A DNA stretch of 10,359 bases from K23-9 sp049680365 (GCA_049680365.1 JBAUHQ010000391.1:1-10359); one strand, 5' to 3'; counted from the stretch's first letter, positions 1-6,689 are shown. Notes: a model not told the origin generated them from the sequence alone. Numbers and translations: made by a program.

Positions 1-2968
1 GAAGTTGCATGTCGCGTAGCGGCTTTCCTGGCATCGCCGAATTGGCGGTGACCGACGCGAAGCCGCCAGCACCCAATTCCAACGCTATGCGGCGAATTGG
101 CGTGACAATGCGAAGTGCAAATTTGCCGTTCGCATCGGTCACATTCGAGCTCGTTCCGCTTGGATCACCACGTTGCACCCGCCCCTGAGCCGTGACAATC
201 AAACTGGCTTGGACCGTTGCTCCTGCGATACCGTTTCCATCGGAATCGATGACGCGTGCCGAAATGGTGTGCTCTGGTTTCCACGCCTCCAGTTGGGACA
301 AATTCACGATTCGAGCAGGCTGTTGCGAGTCGACTTCGCGAACCACAGTCCCCAAGTAGTCTGTGGCCCCGATAGCCACGTCGTACAACAAATCGGGCGA
401 AACCTTGGGGATTTGGAAACGTCCTTGTGCGTCCGTGATCACCATTTTTCCACATTCGGGATACGACGGCGAGCTTTTGATTTTGGCTGCGACTTCGATG
501 TCGACGGGGCGGCGTTTGGCAGCGCTGATGCGAACAACGGCACCCGCGATGGGCTTGTCGTCCAGATCCAGCACGCTGCCAGCGATCACGGCATCGCCCG
601 TCGGCTGCGGGAAATCAGCAACGCCGATGGGAACCGTCCGCGTCGCTGCCAAACGAGGCGTTTCGCGCAATAGCCGATTGTCCAAGCGAATCGTCACGTC
701 GTTGGTTCCGACGGTCGCTTTGACGTAGGACGAGTTCTGTATTTTGCTTTGGTTCGGGCCTGTCGTGTAAATGTGCAAACGCACTTCGCCGGCGGCGAGA
801 CCAGACAGAGTGAATTTCCCATCGGCGTCGGTGGTTGCGAAACCGCCGAGGCTGCGAGGGTAGGACGAAATCTGCGCTCCGGCGATCGGGTTGCCGTCAA
901 AGTCCAGTACGACTCCGCTGATCTTTCCCTGCGGCGCTGCTGATGCGTCGGGGCTGGTGAAAACGGTATCGCCAAATCGGTATTCGTAGTCGCTGACTTT
1001 CTCTAGCCTGGAAAAGCTGGCCTCACGTCGCGAGCGTGCGGGTTCCGTGATCGAAACCGAATACGTTTCGTTGGGCGCGGCAGAAAACGTGTAGCTTCCG
1101 TTGCTATCGGTGGAGGTGCGGTCGATGTATTTCATCGTAACCGCGGATATGGAATTCAGTCCGTTTTCTGAACGACGAGTCAGCGCGACCGGAATGCCGC
1201 TGGCCGGTTTGTCATCGATCATCACACGGCCACTGAGTTTCCAGCCGCGTTGGAGCTTGATTTGGGCAGGTTCGTGGTCGGGTGATTTTTCGGTCCTTGC
1301 TGGCAACAGATGAATCCCGAACCACGGCTGACCGTCGATCGTTGCCTGAGCCCGGATGTTTGCCAATTCCCATGTTTTTGCGATTGGCAAAAGACGACAT
1401 TTGCCGTCGGCGTCGGTCAGAGTCGCATCGACCAAGTCTCTTTCGAAAGACAATCGGTTGTTTGTTCCCTGACGCTGTTGGTAGAACGCTGTGACGGACG
1501 CGTTTTGAACGGCATGTTCCTGTTCGTCAACGACCGCTACTTCAATCGCGGCGACTTGTTTGACGACAAAATCATCCAGTACGAATTGGTCTTTGCCAGT
1601 CAAATCAATGGCGCGAAGGAATTCAGATTCATCCTTCAAGTTCAATGGCCAACGGTGGCGAGGCAAATCGTATCCCGCCACGGGGCCACTGATACCGATC
1701 ACCATCTTTTCGCGGGCGACGACTAATTCGAAGGCACCGTCGTTGTCGGTACGCGAAAGCGAAAGATTAAGCGTGTTGTCGTCGCCAACTGGATTCAATG
1801 CGACGGTGACACCTTGGACAGGTTCGCCGTTCTTGTCAGACACGACCTTGCCCGAAACTCGACAACCTCGTTTCAGAACGATCGTCGTTTCCTGCCCGGC
1901 CAATAGTGCTGCGATAGGCAATTCGATGCCCTGGCGAACGTATTCTGATTTGGGCACGCTGACGTTGAAACCGGCCGTGGGCACCGCATCGGAATTCGTT
2001 TGATTGAATCGATTGAGGGATTCCTCGGTCGACGGATAGGCGAACTCGCCTGCCTGGTTGGTGACGGTGTAGGCCGACGAGCTTTGCGGGGCAAACTGGG
2101 CGTCTGCGATGGGAGTTCCTGATTCGTCAACGATGCGTCCGCGGACCATCACACGGGGAACGGCGCGGACTGTCGTTGTTTCGCCCGCCAGCGTTTCCGT
2201 TGACTTGAATGCGTGATCGTCGTGTCGAACGATCGTGTTGACGGCGAAATTCGCGGGTATCGCTGGAAATTGAAATTTGCCGTTCGTATCGGTCGACGCG
2301 TACAGCTGCAACGAACTGGCGTTGCCGTCAAAACCTGTTGGCGACCTCCGGCTACCAGGTTGATTGTCGAAGTCTGCCTCGTTGAGCGTCGTGACGCTGA
2401 CGATCGCACCGGCGATCGGTTTTTCTTCGACCGACAGGACGGTCCCCGAGATCGATTGCGATTTGTGAAGCGAAAGGTCGGCATCGAGATCCAATTTCAC
2501 GGGGCCTTCATAGCCCGTTTTCAATTTCAGCCATCCGAAATCGCCTGCGGGGCTGCTGGCAGCGACGGACCAGTTCCACGATCGCCGATAATGATCGACC
2601 ACCGACGGAGCTGCCACCTGGTTAATTTCGTAACGCCCGTTTGCGTCCGTCTTTGTGCGTGCGAACACATCGTTGACTTGGTAGTGCTTGAAGTACGTTT
2701 CGATGGGTCGTGGCGTAGCCGTGGAACTGATTCGATAGGTACTGCCTTCGGTAAGCACGACGATCGCGTCGGGAACCGGATTGTTGTTGGCATCGCGGAC
2801 GATTCCGCTGACGGTGAAAACGATGCCGTCGGGATCGCCGGTTGCTAGCGTCGCCTGTTGCATCCGTTGGTAATAGGTGTTGCCGGTCCGCGTCGATGTG
2901 TCTTGTGCGATCAGCGACGTGCAGGCAAATGCCATCGCCAACACAGCGCCACGACTGAATTTTTTCAC
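1..2968 (-). CDS. secreted multi-module protein with carboxypeptidase-regulatory-like repeats (3' end outside window)
   Basis: One uninterrupted frame of 989 codons runs from a GTG at 2968 to the left edge with no stop, so the C terminus is missing. GGAGG at 2977-2981 lies 8 nt upstream; a second in-frame GTG at 2971 is a possible alternative start. The N terminus (KKFSRG, then a hydrophobic stretch to about residue 21, 'SLIAQD') looks like a Sec signal peptide, so export is likely. About nine beta-sandwich modules of the CarboxypepD_reg type can be read, starting near residues 50, 170, 270, 363, 470, 572, 680, 790 and 898. Each has the signature 'xxSGxVxDxxxxPIAGAxV', followed by a 'TDAxGxFxxxxV' strand (e.g. 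TKTDANGRYE near 105-114; TTDADGKFTL in module 7). No catalytic domain is visible in the part present. Such modules usually act as extracellular binding or spacer domains; the ligand is unknown. It is transcribed away from the parAB region, with no close partner in view. Confidence 0.9.
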   Translation of the reverse strand, partial: MKKFSRGAVLAMAFACTSLIAQDTSTRTGNTYYQRMQQATLATGDPDGIVFTVSGIVRDANNNPVPDAIVVLTEGSTYRISSTATPRPIETYFKHYQVNDVFARTKTDANGRYEINQVAAPSVVDHYRRSWNWSVAASSPAGDFGWLKLKTGYEGPVKLDLDADLSLHKSQSISGTVLSVEEKPIAGAIVSVTTLNEADFDNQPGSRRSPTGFDGNASSLQLYASTDTNGKFQFPAIPANFAVNTIVRHDDHAFKSTETLAGETTTVRAVPRVMVRGRIVDESGTPIADAQFAPQSSSAYTVTNQAGEFAYPSTEESLNRFNQTNSDAVPTAGFNVSVPKSEYVRQGIELPIAALLAGQETTIVLKRGCRVSGKVVSDKNGEPVQGVTVALNPVGDDNTLNLSLSRTDNDGAFELVVAREKMVIGISGPVAGYDLPRHRWPLNLKDESEFLRAIDLTGKDQFVLDDFVVKQVAAIEVAVVDEQEHAVQNASVTAFYQQRQGTNNRLSFERDLVDATLTDADGKCRLLPIAKTWELANIRAQATIDGQPWFGIHLLPARTEKSPDHEPAQIKLQRGWKLSGRVMIDDKPASGIPVALTRRSENGLNSISAVTMKYIDRTSTDSNGSYTFSAAPNETYSVSITEPARSRREASFSRLEKVSDYEYRFGDTVFTSPDASAAPQGKISGVVLDFDGNPIAGAQISSYPRSLGGFATTDADGKFTLSGLAAGEVRLHIYTTGPNQSKIQNSSYVKATVGTNDVTIRLDNRLLRETPRLAATRTVPIGVADFPQPTGDAVIAGSVLDLDDKPIAGAVVRISAAKRRPVDIEVAAKIKSSPSYPECGKMVITDAQGRFQIPKVSPDLLYDVAIGATDYLGTVVREVDSQQPARIVNLSQLEAWKPEHTISARVIDSDGNGIAGATVQASLIVTAQGRVQRGDPSGTSSNVTDANGKFALRIVTPIRRIALELGAGGFASVTANSAMPGKPLRDMQL

Positions 2969-2976
2969 CACAACTG

Positions 2977-2981
2977 CCTCC
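2977..2981 (-). promoter_or_regulatory. Shine-Dalgarno GGAGG fixing the GTG start of the multi-module protein
   Basis: On the minus strand GGAGG sits 8 nt before the GTG at 2968 (5 nt before the alternative GTG at 2971). It selects this frame over the overlapping ORF on the same strand that starts further upstream. Confidence 0.7.
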
Positions 2982-3080
2982 AAGGGATGAAAGGGCCATT
3001 TGCGCGCGATCAGTTCTCACGCTGGACCGAATGTACCGAAAAGATGTCGACGGGGGTGGTGAAAACTGCAATTCTTGAGA

Positions 3081-3100
3081 GCCGTCGGCGTAGCCTCGGG
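3081..3100 (+). repeat. degenerate solitary REP-like hairpin
   Basis: GCCGTCGGCGTAGCCTCGGG matches the left REP arm seen at 5563-5584, with one deleted base and a few substitutions. It keeps the same inner fold, GGC-loop-GCC. It lacks the 'CCTTTATCCAG' tail of the good copies. It is either an old decayed copy or a different REP subfamily. Confidence 0.4.
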
Positions 3101-3263
3101 TATTGCATGTAGGCCGGACCAAGGTCGATTGAACAATGCCGTAGCGGCGCAAACCAATCCACTGGAATACACACTGTCATCATGAGTTGTCTACAAACAT
3201 CGACCGAAGTTCCGGCACGCACAGGGTTTGCTTGATACGGCCTACAACTGCTTCGATGATGGT

Positions 3264-3371
3264 CTAAAGCACAAAGGTCGTGTCGCGGGTGTCTTTCAAG
3301 ACGTTGCGGAATCGGACGACGGCGAAGACGGCCAGCAGCCCGAATGCGACGGCGATGTTGCCGGTCATCAT
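3264..3371 (-). pseudogene. remnant of a DUF4956-family membrane protein
   Basis: The minus-strand frame from ATG 3371 to TAG 3264 reads MMTGNIAVAF followed by GLLAVFAVVRFRNVLKDTRD and TTFVL (35 aa). From knowledge of the family, DUF4956 proteins carry a hallmark close to 'ARAFGLVGALAIVRFRTVLKDTRDTAFV', in a membrane segment followed by a basic loop. The match covers about 30 residues, then a TAG falls where the family would continue. Upstream the frame closes at a TGA about 65 nt before the ATG, and no Shine-Dalgarno is present. The N-terminal helices and the C-terminal domain cannot be found in any frame nearby. The best reading is a decayed fragment; a 35-aa functional peptide is less likely. 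Confidence 0.55.
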
Positions 3372-3531
3372 TTTAGTTGGTTCAAAATCATGATTGGTTC
3401 CCGCGAAAGAAAGCCGTAGTCAATCAGCTCGTCGCAACGTATCCATTGCTTATCCAAACGAGGCCAAGTGATTTACAGCGGATGGCTCTTCACGGTATTG
3501 ATTGATTTACCAAACAAAATCCGGACACGAA

Positions 3532-3560
3532 AAAAGCGGCCCCCAGTGGAGGCCGCTTTT
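3532..3560 (-). terminator. intrinsic terminator of the parAB operon
   Basis: A perfect 10-bp stem (AAAAGCGGCC at 3532-3541 with GGCCGCTTTT at 3551-3560) encloses a 9-nt loop. Read on the minus strand it ends in a run of six T after the GC stem. It lies about 100 nt past the parB stop. The A/T arms make it potentially bidirectional. Confidence 0.85.
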
Positions 3561-3662
3561 GTGAAACACCGTCGATGTTAAGTTGTAGGGATTGTAACGG
3601 GCGACGATCTTACCGGCGAACAATCATGCCGCACTCCGTTGCCGAGCGTCGTAGCGACGGGA

Positions 3663-4625
3663 TTAACTGGCAACTCGCAAGGCTGGTGGCTTGCCGGCTG
3701 CGGCCAATGTCTCTCGCAAGCGATCGAATTCGTCAGGATCGGTGAAGTGAATCGTGATCTTACCGCGGCCGCGTGCGGAGCTTTTGATCTCGACCTTCGT
3801 TCCGAAAATCATTCGCATCTCTTGCTGCATCGCTTCGATCTGTGGCGAAATCTGACGCCGCTTTTGTCGGCTCGCATTGACGACTTTCTTACCCGTCTCC
3901 GCATCCTCTTCCGATTTCAGCATCTCGGCAACCAGACTCTCGGTCGCACGAACGCTCAAGTTCTCTGACATGATCTTCTTGGCCGTCGCGATTTGAATCT
4001 CTTCGTCACCGATTGGCAAAAGGGCTCGAGCATGTCCCGCACTCACTTCGCCTTCGGTCAACCATTCCAAAATCTGTTGCGGCAATTCCAACAGACGCAT
4101 CAAGTTAGCGATCGTCGACCGATTGATGCTCAAGCGACGCGCCAAGTCGTCTTGCTTGCATTTGTGCTCGTTGATGTAGCGTTTGAACGACATCGCTTTT
4201 TCGATCGGATTTAAGTCCTTGCGTTGCAAGTTTTCGATGATGGCCAGTTCGGCCACCAAGCGATCGTCGGCTTCGCGAACTTCAGCGCGGATCGTTTTCA
4301 AACCAGCGTGGATGGTCGCTCGCAAACGACGTTCGCCACTGATCAGTTGGTAGCGACCGTCAACGATGCGAACCATGATTGGCTGCAGCTGTTGATGGTT
4401 CTTGATCGACTCGGCTAGCGACGCGATTTCTTCTTGGCTGAACTCGCGGCGAGGTTGAAACGGGTTCGCTTCGATCTCGCTGACTTGCAATTCCAACGCT
4501 TGGATGCCAGATCGCTCGGGCGCGTTGTCGGGTAGCGGATTGCCTTCGTCATCCAATGGGGTGCCCAGGAGTGCGGCAAGTCCTTTGCCTAAACGCCGGT
4601 CTTTGGTCGAAGTAGTACTAGTCAC
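3663..4625 (-). CDS. parB: chromosome partitioning protein ParB (CTPase, parS-binding)
   Basis: A 320-aa ParB/Spo0J-family protein, normal in length. ParB dimers bind parS, load as CTP-dependent sliding clamps and form the centromere complex acted on by ParA. Visible features: an N-terminal basic 'RRLGKGLAALLG' (residues 10-21, ParA-stimulating type); the N-terminal CTP-binding domain from about 42, with 'ANPFQPRR' (53-60), GERRLRA (97-103) and ENLQRKDLNPIE (131-142); a helix-turn-helix around 158-182 (QDDLARRLSINRSTIANLMR); and a C-terminal dimerisation segment near 'KITIHFTDPDEFDRL'. The GTG at 4625 is chosen because GGAGGTG at 4633-4639 precedes it by 7 nt and the product then starts like other ParBs; a further 48 in-frame upstream codons lie inside parA and resemble no ParB. 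It overlaps the parA stop by 8 nt, so translation is probably coupled. Oddity: the usual Gly of 'HGxLQP' is Gln here (NHQQLQPI, 76-83). Confidence 0.97.
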   Translation of the reverse strand: MTSTTSTKDRRLGKGLAALLGTPLDDEGNPLPDNAPERSGIQALELQVSEIEANPFQPRREFSQEEIASLAESIKNHQQLQPIMVRIVDGRYQLISGERRLRATIHAGLKTIRAEVREADDRLVAELAIIENLQRKDLNPIEKAMSFKRYINEHKCKQDDLARRLSINRSTIANLMRLLELPQQILEWLTEGEVSAGHARALLPIGDEEIQIATAKKIMSENLSVRATESLVAEMLKSEEDAETGKKVVNASRQKRRQISPQIEAMQQEMRMIFGTKVEIKSSARGRGKITIHFTDPDEFDRLRETLAAAGKPPALRVAS

Positions 4626-5364
4626 GCTGGAGCACCTCCATGCACAGCTGGGTGTAGGCATACGCTCCGCGTGATCGCGGCGCGTACTGGAAAACGCTTT
4701 GGCCGTGACTGGGTGCTTCGCTGAGCGAAACGTCCCGAGGCACGACGGAATCAAATACGATGTCGCCAAAGAAGTCTCGTACTTCCTCGTCGACTTCGCG
4801 TGTCAGTTCTAGGCTGGGATCGTACATCGTCAGTAGGATCCCGCCGAAGGTCAGGCGGCCGTCGGTGGCCACGATGACTTTCTTGATCGTTTGGATGAGC
4901 TGCGTTAGGCCTTCCATGGCGAAGTACTCGCACTGGATTGGCATCAGGACTTCGGTGCTGGCGGTCAGTGCGGTTTGGGTTAACGCACCGACGCTGGGTG
5001 GGCAGTCGATCAAGATGAAATCGTATTGATCGATGACTTCGTCTAAGTGGGTTCGGATCTGCTTGGATTCGATGTCGCCCGGGCTGGCCATTTTGTCGAC
5101 GTCGTGGAAGGTTCGGCTGCCAGGTAGTAGTGAAAGGTTCGCGATATCGGTTTCGACAATGTTCTCGTTCAGGTTGCTTTGGCTGATCAAGGCGTGGCCG
5201 ATAGTTGGCTGGCAGCCCATCGACGTGGTGGCGTTGCACTGGGGATCCATATCCAGCAACAGTGCTCGCTGACCGGAAAGGGCCAAGGCAGCAGACAGAT
5301 TGACGGCGGTGGTGGTTTTGCCCACGCCTCCTTTCTGATTGACCACGCAGAGGATCCTTCCCAC
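4618..5364 (-). CDS. parA: chromosome partitioning ATPase ParA (Soj type)
   Basis: A MinD/ParA-family ATPase that binds nucleoid DNA as an ATP dimer and is driven off by ParB, moving or positioning origins. From the GTG at 5364 the product is 248 aa, typical of chromosomal Soj. It begins GRILCVVNQKGGVGKTT, with the deviant Walker A KGGVGKT at residues 11-17. LLLDMDPQCNAT follows (Walker A' region), then FILIDCPPSVGALT (Walker B). No N-terminal DNA-binding extension is present, so this is the chromosomal rather than the P1-plasmid type. GGAAG at 5373-5377 lies 8 nt before this GTG. An in-frame ATG at 5475 would add 37 residues, but these are unlike any ParA and are translated through a parS-like palindrome, so that start is rejected. 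It is the first gene of the parA-parB operon. Confidence 0.96.
   Translation of the reverse strand: MGRILCVVNQKGGVGKTTTAVNLSAALALSGQRALLLDMDPQCNATTSMGCQPTIGHALISQSNLNENIVETDIANLSLLPGSRTFHDVDKMASPGDIESKQIRTHLDEVIDQYDFILIDCPPSVGALTQTALTASTEVLMPIQCEYFAMEGLTQLIQTIKKVIVATDGRLTFGGILLTMYDPSLELTREVDEEVRDFFGDIVFDSVVPRDVSLSEAPSHGQSVFQYAPRSRGAYAYTQLCMEVLQRD
4633..4639 (-). promoter_or_regulatory. strong ribosome binding site for parB inside the end of parA
   Basis: GGAGGTG on the minus strand lies 7 nt before the parB GTG and within the last parA codons. It decides the parB start and supports coupled translation across the 8-nt overlap. Confidence 0.8.
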
Positions 5365-5446
5365 AGTGTTCGCTTCCAAGTAGAGGAACAGCCCATTAGC
5401 CGCTCGGCCAGTGTTCCGTTCCCAGCCAGGGCGACAATACGAGATA

Positions 5447-5462
5447 TGTTTCCGGTGAAACA
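5447..5462. promoter_or_regulatory. parS-like palindrome 1
   Basis: TGTTTCCGGTGAAACA matches 14 of 16 bases of the widely conserved chromosomal parS TGTTTCACGTGAAACA; only two central bases differ. It lies about 83 bp upstream of the parA GTG, in the operon's leader or promoter region. ParB binding here could both nucleate the partition complex and autoregulate parAB. Confidence 0.75.
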
Positions 5463-5467
5463 AGACT

Positions 5468-5483
5468 GGTTTCACAAGAAACT
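5468..5483. promoter_or_regulatory. parS-like palindrome 2 (weaker)
   Basis: GGTTTCACAAGAAACT matches 12 of 16 parS bases; both half-sites (GTTTCAC and GAAAC) are kept. Its centre is exactly 21 bp from the centre of palindrome 1, two helical turns, which places both on the same face of the DNA. Confidence 0.5.
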
Positions 5484-5548
5484 GGGCGTTGGAAGGGGCT
5501 TTGGGGGTAGAGGTAGTTTGGGTGGGGTTTGACCTGTCAGCCAGGTGT

Positions 5549-5572
5549 GTCAGCCGTTGCGTCAGCCGTTGG
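5549..5572 (+). repeat. short tandem duplication of the REP arm start
   Basis: GTCAGCCGTTGC (5549-5560) is followed directly by GTCAGCCGTTGG (5561-5572): the first 11 bases of the REP arm are duplicated in tandem at the edge of repeat unit A. This looks like a slippage or insertion scar. Confidence 0.75.
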
Positions 5573-5709
5573 CGCTAGCCACGGGCCTTTATCCAGATTG
5601 GGAATGTGCGTTGGTATCAAGTTCATAGATTTGCAACGCAAACGCAAATTGTTGGGCCAGCCGGTTTTGGGATGCCGGTAGGGGCCCGTGGCTAGCGCCA
5701 ACGGCTGAC
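5561..5709. repeat. REP doublet unit A: 149-bp inverted-repeat element
   Basis: A perfect 27-bp inverted repeat (5561-5587 with 5683-5709) encloses a 95-bp interior. Each arm is itself an imperfect hairpin (GCCGTTGGC-GCTA-GCCACGGGC), the usual shape of a REP sequence. A second unit at 6541-6689 is 149 bp too and differs at only 8 positions. If transcribed it would form a long stem-loop. The interior carries copy 1 of a 50-bp core repeat (5611-5660). It lies directly upstream of the parA leader. Confidence 0.9.
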
Positions 5710-5721
5710 GGTGCTCGCGTT

Positions 5722-5741
5722 TGCGGACGGCATGGTCCGCA
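5722..5741. other. small perfect hairpin between repeat units
   Basis: TGCGGAC (5722-5728) pairs with GTCCGCA (5735-5741) around a 6-nt loop. No T-run follows, so it is not a typical terminator. It occupies the place that a REP left arm has in front of the next core copy (5757-5804) and may be a replaced or unrelated REP. Confidence 0.4.
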
Positions 5742-5756
5742 GGATGGGAATGTGCG

Positions 5757-5804
5757 TTGGCTTCAAGTTTATAGATTTGAGCCGCAAACGCAAATTGTTG
5801 GGCT
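5757..5804 (+). repeat. core repeat, copy 2
   Basis: The segment runs 'TTGGCTTCAAGTTTATAG...GCAAACGCAAATTGTTGGG' and is nearly identical to the interiors of units A and B (5611-5660, 6591-6640) and to 6485-6533. Here it joins straight onto a REP arm (GGCTAGCCACGGGCC) that lacks its first half. Confidence 0.8.
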
Positions 5805-5933
5805 AGCCACGGGCCTTTTACGGTATCGCCAGACCGGCTCGTGGAAAGTCAAACTCTGCGAGCCAAAACGAATTCGAATGCCGCACGGATTTGCATGCTG
5901 GATAAAGGCCCGTGGCTAGCGCCAACGGCTGAC
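5802..5933. repeat. truncated REP doublet next to the transposase stop
   Basis: The left arm is truncated (GCTAGCCACGGGCCTTT, 5802-5818) and pairs over 17 bp with 5904-5920. The right arm is complete (5907-5933). The 85-nt interior is unlike the core repeat. The complete right arm ends 8 bp before the transposase stop codon, so it forms the 3' flank of that gene. Confidence 0.8.
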
Positions 5934-5941
5934 GGTGCCAA

Positions 5942-6418
5942 CTAGTACTCGACGCTTTTTCTGTCTTGGGCCTCGGTGACGTAGATGATGGCGGATTCGA
6001 TTTCGTCATCGGTGTCCAGGACATCGACATGTCCACCTTTGGACCAGGTCTTGGGGACGTTGAGTGGCACTTCCTGCTGACGGAGCGAACGGGTGCAATT
6101 TGCTTTCAGTTGATCCCGTGTCGTCTTGGGGGCGCGGTCGGAAATGACAACAACGTGAACGTGATTTGATCGGGCATTGACGGCCAACATTGTCCAGCCG
6201 CGGAAGTCGCAGTGTTCTTGGCAGCCTTTGTGAACGGCATCGCGATCATCGGCGGAAAGCAAAACCGCGTCGTGAGTCATTCGGTCGCGACACCACTTTT
6301 CCAAACCAGGTCGCGGTAATTGAGGACCGGACTGCCGTTTCCGCCAACCTCGAGGATCACCTGGTAAGAACGTGCCGTAGGTTGTCCAAGTGATCAAATA
6401 CGCGTGTGTCGTTGTCAT
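5942..6418 (-). CDS. REP-associated tyrosine transposase (IS200-like, Y1/HUH)
   Basis: A 158-aa single-domain transposase of the Y1_Tnp (IS200/IS605 TnpA-like) superfamily. It is placed with the REP-associated (RAYT) branch because REP arms flank it. These enzymes nick and rejoin single-stranded DNA through a tyrosine. Seen: N-terminal AYLITWTTYGTFLPGDPRGW (6-25); HUH motif NHVHVVV, with metal-binding H86 and H88; DQLKANCTRSLR (102-113); WSKGGHVDVL (125-134); and a late helix AIIYVTEAQDRK whose Y146 is the expected nucleophile. All key residues are present and the frame is intact, so it may be active. ATG 6418 is chosen because GAGGG at 6425-6429 precedes it by 6 nt; 34 further in-frame upstream codons run through repeat DNA and are probably untranslated. 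It is a single gene with no TnpB. Confidence 0.92.
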   Translation of the reverse strand: MTTTHAYLITWTTYGTFLPGDPRGWRKRQSGPQLPRPGLEKWCRDRMTHDAVLLSADDRDAVHKGCQEHCDFRGWTMLAVNARSNHVHVVVISDRAPKTTRDQLKANCTRSLRQQEVPLNVPKTWSKGGHVDVLDTDDEIESAIIYVTEAQDRKSVEY

Positions 6419-6460
6419 CGTTTGCCCTCGATCGATTCGGCGTGATTTCAGTGCGCGTGC

Positions 6461-6533
6461 CAGGCGTTGGCGCAAGCTCCTGCATGGCTTCAAGTTTATA
6501 GACTTGAGCCGCAAACGCAAATTGTTGGGCCAG
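6461..6533 (+). repeat. decayed REP arm plus core repeat, copy 3
   Basis: CAGGCGTTGGCGCAAGCTCC (6461-6480) is a mutated left REP arm. It is followed by a good core copy at 6485-6533 ('GGCTTCAAGTTTATAG...'). It lies 43 bp upstream of the transposase start, so the gene is framed by REP arms in inverted orientation (5907-5933 and 6461-6480). Confidence 0.65.
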
Positions 6534-6540
6534 CGGGTGT

Positions 6541-6689
6541 GTCAGCCGTTGGCGCTAGCCACGGGCCTTTATCCAGAATGGGAATGTGTGTTGGTTTCAA
6601 GTTGATAGATTCGAACCGCAAACGCAAATTGTTGGGCCAGGCGGTTTTGGGATGCCGGTAGGGGCCCGTGGCTAGCGCCAACGGCTGAC
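6541..6689. repeat. REP doublet unit B: 149-bp inverted-repeat element
   Basis: Arms 6541-6567 and 6663-6689 form a perfect 27-bp inverted repeat, identical in sequence to the arms of unit A. The interior holds core copy 4 (6591-6640). Unit A and unit B are offset by exactly 980 bp and are 141/149 identical by direct comparison. This unit lies between the transposase gene and the ahcY terminator. Confidence 0.9.

Larger units (their letters stand above)
2982..3531. other. intergenic stretch without an intact gene
   Basis: About 550 bp between the GTG start of the multi-module gene and the parB terminator. Short ORFs exist on both strands, but none has a good ribosome binding site, a recognisable domain or consistent codon use. 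Two things can be supported inside it: a degenerate REP-like hairpin at 3081-3100 and a DUF4956-like coding remnant at 3264-3371. The promoter of the multi-module gene must lie at the left end, but no convincing -35/-10 pair was found. Confidence 0.6.

Noticed and set aside
2622..3152. 176-codon minus-strand ORF overlapping the start of the multi-module gene
   Set aside because: Composition is arginine/histidine-rich and repeat-like, the frame is out of step with the module protein, and the GGAGG site favours the GTG at 2968.
3228..3419. 63-codon plus-strand ORF
   Set aside because: It is the complement of the DUF4956 remnant; acidic low-complexity composition and no ribosome binding site.
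4626..4769. 48-residue N-terminal extension of ParB
   Set aside because: It lies within parA in another frame and resembles no ParB N terminus; the SD-preceded GTG at 4625 explains the gene.
5365..5475. 37-residue N-terminal extension of ParA
   Set aside because: It is unlike the family and overlaps the parS-like palindromes; a GTG with an SD lies directly before the conserved start.
5589..5597. TTATCCAGA after REP arms as a DnaA box (also after the other left arms)
   Set aside because: It differs from TTATNCACA at a normally important base and recurs as part of every REP flank, so it is a repeat feature rather than an origin signal.
5549..6689. CRISPR array
   Set aside because: Repeats are in inverted pairs with unequal spacing and shared interiors, and no cas genes are present.
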